The notes under the pieces were generated by a model. It saw only the letters and a program-made list of their open reading frames with translations. It was not told where the DNA came from and did no database searches. A program made the position numbers and the translations under genes. Below are positions 29,101 to 43,100 of a stretch of 64,000 nucleotides of DNA, in pieces; the stretch's first letter is position 1; each line of letters begins with the position of its first letter. Source of the DNA: Paenibacillus polymyxa (GTDB lineage: Bacteria; Bacillota; Bacilli; Paenibacillales; Paenibacillaceae); contig NZ_CP049783.1 of NCBI RefSeq assembly GCF_015710975.1, positions 4,879,501 through 4,943,500 of the forward strand. Reading direction: 5' to 3'.

Positions 29101-31470
29101 GACAAACATGCCTATGATGTCCTGCAAATCTGTATGTGGCCTTCCTGCTATAGGGCTTCCAATTACGACATCTTCCTGTCCGGTGTATTTGAAAAGAAGC
29201 ACATTGTATGAAGCTAGAAGCACCATATACAGTGTTGCTCCATGATCCACGGCAAGCTTGTTCAGTTTATGTGCAAGTTCCCGGCCTGTTTCAAAACTGA
29301 CCATATCGCCTTCAAAACTCTGTATAGCCGGCCTTGGGTAGTCTACCGGCATATCAAGTACTGGTATTTCTCCCCTAAATGCCTGGAGCCAGTATTCTTC
29401 TTGTTTACTGATTGTGCCGTCAGCAAACAATTTATTCTGCCATACGGAATAGTCCTTGTACTGAATCTGAAGTGCTGGAAGATTCATTCCTTCATACAAG
29501 CTTATGAATTCTCTTACCAGTATTTCATCCGACACCCCGTCAGATATGATATGGTGTTTATCAAGCATCATGACATGCCTGTCTTCTCTAATTTTTACGA
29601 GCCCTGCTCTTAGTAAAGGAGCCTTGCCAAGGTCAAATGGCCTTATGAATTCATTTGCTGCTTCTGAGGCTTTTTCTTCGCCGGTTTCCATGTACATGAT
29701 ACTAAATTCCACCTCATCATGGACCTTCTGCACCGGTTCACCATCTACCATATGGAAGGAGGTCCGGAAAGCCTCATGCCTTTTTACCAGCTGATCTAAG
29801 GCTTTCTCAAAACGTTCTATATCAATACTGCCTTCTAACAACATAAACTCTGGCATATTGTATGCCACCCTTGCTCCTTCAAGCTGATTTAATATATACA
29901 GCCTTCTTTGGGAAGACGACATAGGATAGTATTCCATTTCTCCAGTGGGCTGGATAGATTGATAAATACTCTCTTGGGCTTCCTGGATGTACTTGGCAAT
30001 TTCTGCAATTGTCGGCAGCTTGAATATCTCCTTAAGAGATATATTTACATTGAACTCTTTGTGAATTTTGGCTGCAAAGTTTATTGCTTTTAATGAGTGC
30101 CCCCCAAGCACAAAGAAATTATCATTTCTCCCTATTTTCTCAACCCCCAGGATATCCTGCCACAATTGTACAAGCTTCTCTTCCACTTCACCTGAAGGTG
30201 CTTCATACTCTACTCCAGTATTTAAATGAGCAGCAGGGTGGGGCAAGTTCTTCCGGTCTATCTTACCATTGGCTGTCAAAGGCATTTCATCCAGCTGCAT
30301 GAAGTATGCCGGAATCATATACTCGGGCAATTCTTTTGAAAGGCATTCCCTTAGTTCAGTTATTGTCAGTTCATTTTCCCCAACGAAATATGCACACAGA
30401 TCCTTGTTCTTCTGTTGGTCTTCCTTTACAATAACCACAGCTTCTTTTATTGAAGCATGTCTTAATAGCTGAGCCTCTATTTCTCCAAGTTCTATTCTAA
30501 ATCCCCTTATCTTTACCTGGTGGTCCATCCTGCCTAAAAATTCTATATTCCCGTCAGGCAGCCATCTTGCCAAGTCCCCAGTACGATACATTCTTTCTCC
30601 CTTTATAAACGGGTTAGATACAAATCTTTCTGCAGTAAGCCCCGTCTTGTTTAAATAGCCTTTGGCAAGACCATCCCCAGATATATATAATTCCCCAGCG
30701 ATACCTATAGGATTTACTTCTAATTTCTTACCAAGTATATATGCTCTGGTGTTTGGCAAAGGACGGCCTATGGGGATATTATCCAATCTACTAAGCCCCG
30801 CCGCAGTAATCAAATATTCCGTAGAATCCACACAGCATTCGGTAGGACCATAAACATTTGTGATGCAAGGTTGCACATCCTCAAATCTGCTTAGGAAGTC
30901 TTTTACTGCATCAAATGGAAGAACATCTCCGCCTATAATAAAATGTCTCACTTTTAGGTTATTATCTATAGGAGGAGAATTTAACATCATATTTACGTGT
31001 ATGGGCGTTCCATCCGAAATATCAATCCTATTTTCACTATAGAAGTCCAGCAGCTTTTTACCGTCTTTCCTTGCTTCCTCCGGTACAATGTACAATGCAT
31101 GCCCCATTAGCAGTGCTGCGAAAATCTGCTGCACCGAAGCATCAAAAACATAAGGGGCAATGAGGCAAACATTCAACGGTGATTCATATTTGCTATATAT
31201 TCTCTGGAACAGACCCTCTACCAGGTTTAATACACTCTTATTATCAATGCAAACACCTTTAGGGTTTCCCGTTGAGCCAGAGGTATAGATGATGTACGCT
31301 GTATCACCAGGCTTATTTATACATTTTATATTCACATCGTTTATAAAATTATAATCATAATCAGATAAATCAATAATCTCACCATCGAAATCATCACGAT
31401 CCATAAGATGATTTTGGGTGAGTAAAATTTTGGCCTTGCTGTCCTCCATCATATACCTTTTTCTTTCCAA
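26116..31470 (-). CDS. NRPS C, 3' part: (A)Gln-PCP-C-A(Glu)-PCP-TE
   Basis: The open frame of 1784 residues begins inside an adenylation domain. It is the continuation of the gene starting at 36223, cut off by a missing base in the C6 run at 31500-31505. Domains: A (FDASVQ; code read as DAQDIGVVD, glutamine), PCP (NFFVLGGHSLKAI), C (DKHHIISDGVSD), A (FDASVK; code DAKDIGVVD, glutamate), PCP (NFFELGGYSLKAI) and a C-terminal thioesterase (FGYSAGGNLAFEVA). The thioesterase releases the finished chain, by hydrolysis or cyclisation on a Thr/Ser hydroxyl or the Orn amine. The internal ATG that opens the frame is not a true start. Confidence 0.9.
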   Translation of the reverse strand: MERKRYMMEDSKAKILLTQNHLMDRDDFDGEIIDLSDYDYNFINDVNIKCINKPGDTAYIIYTSGSTGNPKGVCIDNKSVLNLVEGLFQRIYSKYESPLNVCLIAPYVFDASVQQIFAALLMGHALYIVPEEARKDGKKLLDFYSENRIDISDGTPIHVNMMLNSPPIDNNLKVRHFIIGGDVLPFDAVKDFLSRFEDVQPCITNVYGPTECCVDSTEYLITAAGLSRLDNIPIGRPLPNTRAYILGKKLEVNPIGIAGELYISGDGLAKGYLNKTGLTAERFVSNPFIKGERMYRTGDLARWLPDGNIEFLGRMDHQVKIRGFRIELGEIEAQLLRHASIKEAVVIVKEDQQKNKDLCAYFVGENELTITELRECLSKELPEYMIPAYFMQLDEMPLTANGKIDRKNLPHPAAHLNTGVEYEAPSGEVEEKLVQLWQDILGVEKIGRNDNFFVLGGHSLKAINFAAKIHKEFNVNISLKEIFKLPTIAEIAKYIQEAQESIYQSIQPTGEMEYYPMSSSQRRLYILNQLEGARVAYNMPEFMLLEGSIDIERFEKALDQLVKRHEAFRTSFHMVDGEPVQKVHDEVEFSIMYMETGEEKASEAANEFIRPFDLGKAPLLRAGLVKIREDRHVMMLDKHHIISDGVSDEILVREFISLYEGMNLPALQIQYKDYSVWQNKLFADGTISKQEEYWLQAFRGEIPVLDMPVDYPRPAIQSFEGDMVSFETGRELAHKLNKLAVDHGATLYMVLLASYNVLLFKYTGQEDVVIGSPIAGRPHTDLQDIIGMFVNTLAMRNYPQGKKNFSEFLRVVKENALRAYENQDYPFEELVEKLSIKRDLSRNPLFDTMFVLQNKEASEFKMNGLRFMPYDNEFRASKFDLTLNAQETQNNIVFGLKYATRLFKKETIEKLRVHFINVLEEITAYPEKMLSEINILSQDEKQQILNSFNDTKAEYPRDKTLHELFQDQVERTPDNVAVVFEDKQLTYRQLNEKANQLARALRSNGVKQNSIVGIMVERSVDMQVGILGILKAGGVYLPISTKLPELRIKKLLEDSNATMLLTQSHLADKAEFYGNILLLDSPEIYIGSAENLDKINKPEDLAYIIYTSGSTGVPKGSMIEHRSVVNLVYGLRKLVYENYDNYLNVALVSPYFFDASVKQIFAASLLGHTLFIVPEDTRLDGEGLLKYYNRNSIAVSDGTPAHIKLLTDTARPGESLSVMQFIIGGEELSCKGIQGFYDRFKDNNPTITNVYGPTECCVDSTYYHLSREKVRNLTSIPIGMPLQNYKIYILNEDMNILPVNTTGEIYISGDGLAKGYLNKLELTTEKFVANPFSSGERMYRTGDLGRWLPDGNIEFIGRVDHQVKIRGFRIELGEIEVQLLKHPSIKEAAVIAKTDQEGNKYLCAYIAGESEFTISDLRALLLKELPDYMIPQYFVQLEKLPLTANGKIDRNNLPQNDGTLATSVEYVEPCGEVEEKLALLWHDALGVQKIGVNDNFFELGGYSLKAISLISRIYEQLNVEVPLKDFYMAPTIKEIARFIHNTYANDYITPSPAIHFNSAMESLMFAFPPGGGNGIAYGSLSKQMNAYSIYSFDFIENESRMEEYVKAITSVKPEGPYILFGYSAGGNLAFEVAKVLIETGHHVSDIIFLDSAKSFVLIEEESEDAKKLAEQQDKEFIEENEKLIKGMFGDNQAVIEKAIERMRNYHKYTRSVINSGQINSNIHLIISQQQDNEGEADLCEGWREATTGEFKVYNGFGSHFDMLSTGYIDKNAAIIKEILEEINQ

Positions 31471-31484
31471 TGGATAATTAAGAT

Positions 31485-36223
<4,739 letters not shown>

Positions 36224-36252
36224 AAGTACTCCTCCTTAAATACAAACTCTTT

Positions 36253-39200
36253 TTATTCGAAGTTATTCAATACGTCTTCAAACTCATCCATATTCAGATC
36301 GTCTACTGTAAAATCACTGAGTGTAGCTTCTGAATAGTCCATTTCTGCACAATGGGTTATTATGTTTACTAAATGCTTTTTAAAACTCACCGCTACCCCT
36401 TCAATAGTACTCTTCTCATACTCTCCCTGGTTGTAGCTAAAGTTTAATTCCAGCTTCCCGCCTTCTACAGTTCCGCCGTTAATATCAATACAATACTCAC
36501 TTTTATAGTTTGGTCCTGTAGACTCTCCGGCAGGAATATCAGACACTCCAAATAAATTGTCTACATTATCCTGGTTGAATTGACCGAGGTAATTGAAGCT
36601 TATTTCAGGGTTTAGATTAAAGTTTAAATCGGCTTTGTTTTCCGGCAAGGTAAGATATTTTAGTATGCCGTAACCTATCCCTTTGTTAGGTATCTGCCTG
36701 ATGTTTTCTTTTACCGATTTGATCATGCGGGAAATATCGAGTTGTCCGCTGACATCTAACACCACGGGATACTGGGTGGTGAACCATCCCACGGTCCTGC
36801 TTATGTCAATGTCTTTAATGATTTCCTCCCTGCCGTGCCCCTCCAGACTGATCAGAACCTTATCATTTCCGGTCCATTCCCTCACTGCTAATCCCAAGGC
36901 GGTAAGCAATATGTCGTTTACTTCTGTGTTATAAGCATGGTTTACCCGCTTTAGCATCTTCTCAGTCTCTTCAATACTCAGCTCGATCTTGACGCTATTG
37001 TTATTCATATACCTTCTTTCTTCAATCTCTCGGTCTTTTGGAAGCGGTATTGTTTCAGTTTTTTCCAAATTGGTCCAGTAATTTATTTCTTTTAATAGTT
37101 CAGGGCTATTGGCATACTCATCAAGCCTCTGTGCCCAATCTTTGAAAGAGTCGGTCTTGTTGCTGAATTTTATTTCATCATTGTTTAGCGCCTGTCTGTA
37201 TCCTATGTCCAAATCTTCCAGTATGATTCTCCACGATACCCCATCAACTACAAGGTGGTGAATAGCTATTAGCAGGTGGTCCCCTTCTTTAGTCTTAAAC
37301 AGACCAACCTTAACTAAAGGACCGTTATACAAGTCCATGCTCCTCTGAATCCTCGACGCTTCCAGCTCTATTTTTTCCCGGTAATTATAGCTGTCCCTAA
37401 GGTCTACAATTTCCAATGAAAAATGTTCACCTTCAAGGTTTTTGTTGTATTGGAGTATATTTTGATCCTCTATTTTTACCACTGTTCTAAAAATATCGTG
37501 GTGCTCTACAAGCTTTGACAATACTTTTCGAATAATAGCTTCTTCAAATCCGTTACGCCCATATATCATTATTTCCTGATTAAAATGATGAATATCCTTG
37601 CTGTCTTGTTTATACAACCATCTTTGTATAGGTGTTATCGGTACTATGCCTTCTACCGGGCCTTGATGAATTCTTCGGCTTGTAGATTGTATATATTCGA
37701 CGAGTTCCTCAATTACAGGATGTTTGAATAAGTCCCGCATTTCAAGCTTTAGCCCATGGACGTTAAGACGCGACATTACCTGTATGGCTTTTATTGAGTC
37801 TCCTCCAAGGCTGAAGAAATTATCTTTTACCCCGATGTTTTCAGTTTTTAGTACGTCTTCCCATACTTTGGCCAGTATTTCTTCTCTTTCGTTTCTAGGA
37901 ACTACATGCTCTACTCCGGTATTAATATTCCCCTGTGGTTCAGGCAATGCTTTCCGATCAATTTTACCGTTGGCATTAAATGGCATCTGTTCCAGCTTCA
38001 TGAAATACGCTGGTACCATGTAGTCAGGTAGTTCGTTTAAGAGATGCTCCCTTAGCTCGGAAATGGTCAATTCATTTTCCCCTACAATATATGCACACAG
38101 GTACTTCTTCCCTTGCTGCTCTTCCTTTGCAATAACCACTGCTTCCTTAATAGCAGTGTGCTTCACCAGATGTGCTTCAATTTCTCCAAGCTCTATTCTA
38201 AAGCCTCTTATCTTTACCTGGTGGTCGATCCTGCCCATGAATTCGATGTTCCCATCAGGAAGCCGCCTTACTAAGTCCCCTGTGCGGTACACTTTTTCGC
38301 CGGGAATAAACGGGTTAGGTACAAATTTTTCTGCTGTCAGTTCAGGTCTATTCAAATAGCCCCTTGCAAGACCGCTTCCACCTATCACAAGTTCACCGGC
38401 CACTCCTACAGGAGTTAATTGGTTGTGCTTGTCCAGTATATAAAGGTATACATTCTGTAAAGCTTTCCCTATAGGTACTGTTATAAGTTCTTCTGCTATT
38501 TTCTTTGTTATACTGTAACCCGCTGCATATATCGTGGACTCTGTAGGCCCATAGATATTTTCCAGAGATGTGTTCTCTGAGACATCGAAAAGCTCATGGA
38601 CAAGCTTTTTGGGCAGCGCTTCTCCAGCAGCAAAAATATACCTGAGAGTTGATGGCAGTTTTATACCATTATCTTTTAAAGTCTGTACCATTATATTCAG
38701 CATTGATGGTACAAAGTTTACATGGGTTATCTTATGCTTGTTTATTACCTCTACTAACTCCATAGCTTCCTTTTCCACACCTTGGCGTGATATTACAAGC
38801 TTTCCTCCGTTGAGGAACCAGCCAAATATCTCAGCTACGGATACGTCAAAGGTATAAGTTGTTTTAAATAGAAAAGAGTCTTCCGCTTTAAGCGGATACA
38901 TGGCCTGGAGGGCTGTAATTATGTTTACAACGCTAGTATGCTCAATCATTCCACCTTTGGGCTTCCCTGTCGAACCTGATGTATAAATGACGTACGCAAG
39001 GTCCGAGGGTTTGTTTACATTTTCAAGCTTTGAGTTCTCTTCATTTAAATATTCTTCCTCCAGATATATAATATCCGCATCAATCTGCTTATTTTCCATA
39101 AAGGTCCTGGAGGTCAAAAGGATCTGGGAACCACTATCGTCCAACAAATACTTTATCCTTGTATCAGGATAATTAGGATCTATCGGCAGATACGCCCCTC

Positions 39201-40041
39201 CAGCTTTCAATATGGCAAATATCCCCACAATCATCTCAAATGAACGTTCGGCCATAATTCCTACAATACGGTCAGGCTTTACCCCTTTGTTCCTCAATAC
39301 TCTGGCCAAATGATTTGCCTTTCCGTTCAATTCCCTGTAAGTCAAGTGCTTGTCTTCATATACCACAGCTATGTTGTCAGGTGTCCTTTCCACCTGCTCA
39401 GCAAACAGCTCATGTATGGTTTTGTCCTGCGGATAGTCTTTCTTAGTATCATTAAAGTCTATCAGCAACTGCTTTCTTTCTTCATGACTTAATATAATAA
39501 GCTTGTCAACTGACCCTTTGGGGTTATGGATAAACATATTTAAAATATTAATAAAATAGTCTATACACTCTTCTGCCTGTTTTCTTTCCAATACTTTGTC
39601 CGAGTAGATCAAGCTTATATTAAGATCATCGAATGTATTACTTACTGTAAAGTCAAGACTTGTATTGGTTGCTTCATATTCATCAACTGAAATTCTATCT
39701 TTAACATCAGCGATTTCTTTGTTTATTATCTCGTTATATATATGAAAATCCACATAATTGAATATGGTATCAAATAAAGGATTTTCCTCTTTGTTTTCTT
39801 TTCCGCCCAGGATATTTATGATCTCAAATAAAGGCAGTCTTCCATAAAGCTTTAAGTTTATTAATTTCTTTTCTGCAACTTTTATCAATTCCTCCCATAT
39901 ATCGATTTTATCAAAACACATTTTGACGGGAACCGTATTTAAGAAGCACCCCAGCATCTTATCTCCATCTTCGCATACAGGTCTGTTATTTTCTACCAAA
40001 CCTACGACAAAGTCATCCTCGTATGAAAGCATATTGAGCAT
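36253..40041 (-). CDS. NRPS B, 3' part: (C)-A(X6)-PCP-E
   Basis: The frame of 1262 residues begins in the second half of a condensation domain and continues the gene starting at 53570. Then A (FDVSVA; code read as DVANFAIIY, matching no code I know), PCP (NFFSLGGDSIKAIQV) and an epimerization domain (ITPIQRWLYKQ; HHLVVDGVSW; EINYWTNLEKTE region; FNYLGQF). The E domain should give a D-residue at position 6 of the peptide. The next gene starts 29 bases downstream with an LTPMQQ-type C domain, as expected after an epimerase. Confidence 0.9.
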   Translation of the reverse strand: MLNMLSYEDDFVVGLVENNRPVCEDGDKMLGCFLNTVPVKMCFDKIDIWEELIKVAEKKLINLKLYGRLPLFEIINILGGKENKEENPLFDTIFNYVDFHIYNEIINKEIADVKDRISVDEYEATNTSLDFTVSNTFDDLNISLIYSDKVLERKQAEECIDYFINILNMFIHNPKGSVDKLIILSHEERKQLLIDFNDTKKDYPQDKTIHELFAEQVERTPDNIAVVYEDKHLTYRELNGKANHLARVLRNKGVKPDRIVGIMAERSFEMIVGIFAILKAGGAYLPIDPNYPDTRIKYLLDDSGSQILLTSRTFMENKQIDADIIYLEEEYLNEENSKLENVNKPSDLAYVIYTSGSTGKPKGGMIEHTSVVNIITALQAMYPLKAEDSFLFKTTYTFDVSVAEIFGWFLNGGKLVISRQGVEKEAMELVEVINKHKITHVNFVPSMLNIMVQTLKDNGIKLPSTLRYIFAAGEALPKKLVHELFDVSENTSLENIYGPTESTIYAAGYSITKKIAEELITVPIGKALQNVYLYILDKHNQLTPVGVAGELVIGGSGLARGYLNRPELTAEKFVPNPFIPGEKVYRTGDLVRRLPDGNIEFMGRIDHQVKIRGFRIELGEIEAHLVKHTAIKEAVVIAKEEQQGKKYLCAYIVGENELTISELREHLLNELPDYMVPAYFMKLEQMPFNANGKIDRKALPEPQGNINTGVEHVVPRNEREEILAKVWEDVLKTENIGVKDNFFSLGGDSIKAIQVMSRLNVHGLKLEMRDLFKHPVIEELVEYIQSTSRRIHQGPVEGIVPITPIQRWLYKQDSKDIHHFNQEIMIYGRNGFEEAIIRKVLSKLVEHHDIFRTVVKIEDQNILQYNKNLEGEHFSLEIVDLRDSYNYREKIELEASRIQRSMDLYNGPLVKVGLFKTKEGDHLLIAIHHLVVDGVSWRIILEDLDIGYRQALNNDEIKFSNKTDSFKDWAQRLDEYANSPELLKEINYWTNLEKTETIPLPKDREIEERRYMNNNSVKIELSIEETEKMLKRVNHAYNTEVNDILLTALGLAVREWTGNDKVLISLEGHGREEIIKDIDISRTVGWFTTQYPVVLDVSGQLDISRMIKSVKENIRQIPNKGIGYGILKYLTLPENKADLNFNLNPEISFNYLGQFNQDNVDNLFGVSDIPAGESTGPNYKSEYCIDINGGTVEGGKLELNFSYNQGEYEKSTIEGVAVSFKKHLVNIITHCAEMDYSEATLSDFTVDDLNMDEFEDVLNNFE

Positions 40042-40148
40042 ATAAGTGTATGCAGCAAAGCAAAGTGTCTTTAAGCTTACATCATATCTTCTGGCAGTAC
40101 TTCTTAAATCACCTAAAAATTCCTGACTTAAATGGCGTGTTACATGGT

Positions 40149-43100
40149 CTACTTTATAAGATTTTTTGTTTTTCCATGAATATTTGCAGGCATATTCAAC
40201 CTTTTATATTCACTTAATTCCTCTCTCCAATAATTAATTACTTCCTGGTTGTCCTTAATTGTCATTTGGTCTGCTATATAATCTTTATAGCTGCATTTAA
40301 GCCGTGTTGGTATATAATCTTTTTCTTGCTTAAGCTTAGAGTATAGGTTTGAAACTTCCGTAATCAATGAAGCAACACTCCAGCCATCCAGGATAGCATG
40401 GTGGAATATCAGAACCAGACAAATATGGTTTGCGTCAAGTTTGAATATTCTTATCCTCCAAAGGGGCTTTGATATATCAAACGGATTCGCTCTGTCATTT
40501 TCCAAATATTTGTTTATATACTCAACCTGCCCTGTCCTGCTAAAATTCATGATATCTATCTGCTCAATATCAAGACTACTGCCCTTGTAAACAATTTGCA
40601 CAGGAGTTTCAAAATCCTCTAAATTAAAAACCGTCCTTAAAATATCATGTTTTGACGTCATTAGAAGCATCGCTTCTTTAAATGCTGGGAAATCAAAGTC
40701 TTTGTCATTCAGATGAAATGCAAATTGGTCATGATAAACTGCATTTTCATAGTCTTTTTTGGAATGATAAATCATACCCAGCTCTATGTGACTCATCGGA
40801 TATATATCTTCCATGTCCGAAGGTAACTTTTCTGAGAGAGTTTCATTCATCAATATTCGCTGTTTAAATAACTCCAGTTCTTCCCTTGCTTTACCCATCT
40901 TACTGTTAAAAGCTTCCGTATCTTTTACTTTTAAGAATGCAGACAATCTCTCAATATCAGGATTCATGTATATATCCCTGATTTGGATGTTTATATCCAA
41001 CTTTTTGCATATTGTGCTGACTAATGATATTGCACGTATAGAATCTCCGCCTATTTTAAAGAAGTTGTCCCTTATTCCTACCTGTTTTGCTCCAAGCACT
41101 TCCTGCCATATTTCAACCAGTTTCTCTTCCACTTCATTCCGCGGCGCTACATATTCTGTTCCCGTACTCATACTTCCGTCAGGCTCGGGCAATGCTTTCC
41201 TGTCTATTTTTCCATTAGGGGTCAATGGCAGCTTTTCCATCTGCATAAAGTAAGAAGGGATCATGTAGTCCGGGAGCTCTTTTGACAAGTGTTCCCTCAT
41301 CCCCTGTACGGTTATTTCTTGATCCGGTACGACGTACGCACAAAGATACTTATTTCCGTCAGCTCCTTCTTTGTCCAATACCACCGCTTCTTTTATTGCT
41401 TCATGCTTTAATAACCGGTTCTCTATTTCACCCAGTTCTATCCTGTAGCCTCTTATCTTTACCTGATGGTCGATCCTGCCCAGATATTCTAGGTTGCCGT
41501 CAGGCAGCCACCTTGCCAGGTCACCTGTCCTGTACATCCTTTCACCCGGTGCGAATGGGTTTGCTGCGAATTTTTCTTCTGTAAGTTCCGGTCTGTTCAA
41601 GTACCCTCTTGCCAGTCCATCCCCTGCTATACATAGTTCTCCCGCTACTCCTATCGGCTGCAGGCCCTTTTCCTTACTCACAACATACAACTTAATGTTA
41701 TCTATGGGCTTTCCTATAGGTACAAGCTCCAATTCTTCTTCCGTAGAGCAGCCAAAGTAGGATACATCTACTGTTGCTTCTGTTGGTCCGTACAGGTTAT
41801 GCAGGCTTGTTCCTTTTTCTTTGTACAGCAGCTTGTTGAACTTTTCTACTTGCTTCAGGTTCAGTGCTTCTCCACTGGCAAATACCTGCTTTAAACTTGC
41901 TATTTCCTCTATTATCCCCTTTTCCTCTACATACTCTAAAAATACACTCAACATGGATGGTACAAAGTGCATTGTGGTAACTTTATTTTTTTCGATTGCC
42001 TTCACGATTTCTTCCGGATTTTTTTCTCCTCCCGGTATCAGCAGGCAGACTTTGGCCCCCGTAAAGCTCCACCACAATAATTCCCATACCGATACGTCAA
42101 AGGTATAGGGAGTTTTCTGCAGGATCACATCACCTTCAGCTATCGGGTATTGCTTCTGCATCCAGTTGATCCGGTTGATTACGGAGTAGTTCTCTATCAT
42201 TACCCCTTTGGGTTTGCCGGTAGAACCGGATGTATATATTACATAAGCCAAGTTTTCAGGTTTACTAATTAACTTTGGATTTGATACATCCCCAGTAAAT
42301 AGTTCCTGATTTTCTATGCTAATAAATTCAGCATTTCTGTAACTACCTTTAGCATTTATAAATTTATCCTGTATCAGAATAATTTGGCTGCCACTGTCAT
42401 CAAGCATAAACTGGATCCTGTCTTCAGGGTATTCAGGAGCTATGGGTAAATAAGCCCCCCCAGCTTTTAGGACAGCCATGATCCCTATGATCATTTCCGG
42501 GGAACGTTCTACCATAATTCCCACTACACTATCAGGTTTTATTCCCTTTTCTCTTAATTTTCTGGCCAGTTGGTTTGCCTTTTCGTTTAGCTCCCTATAA
42601 GTCAGCTGTTTATCTTCAAACACTACAGCAATATTATTGGGTGTCCGTTCCACCTGTTCCTCAAAAATCTGATGGATGGTCTTTTCCCGAGGGTATCCTG
42701 CTTTTGTATTATTAAATTCATATAATATTTGATCTTTTTCGTCTTGTGACAGCATATCAATTTCTAATAGCCTTTTTTCAGGAAAGGCTGCTGCCTCTTC
42801 CAATACATTAAGGTAATGGGCAATAAGCCTTATAACTGACTCTTTCTTAAACAACCTGGTAGCATACTCCAATTCAAATGCAATACCGTCCTCTGTTTCC
42901 TCAGCGTTTAAAGTCAAGTCAAACTTGGATATTCTTACTTCACTGTCATAGGGCATAAACCTTAGCCCATCCATCTTCACTTCTGATGCCTCGATATTTT
43001 GCAGTACAAACATAGTATCGAAAAGTGGATTTCTGCCCAGATCCCTTTCCAGGTTAAGCTTATCTACCAGTTCTTCAAATTGGTAATCTTGGTTTTCGTA

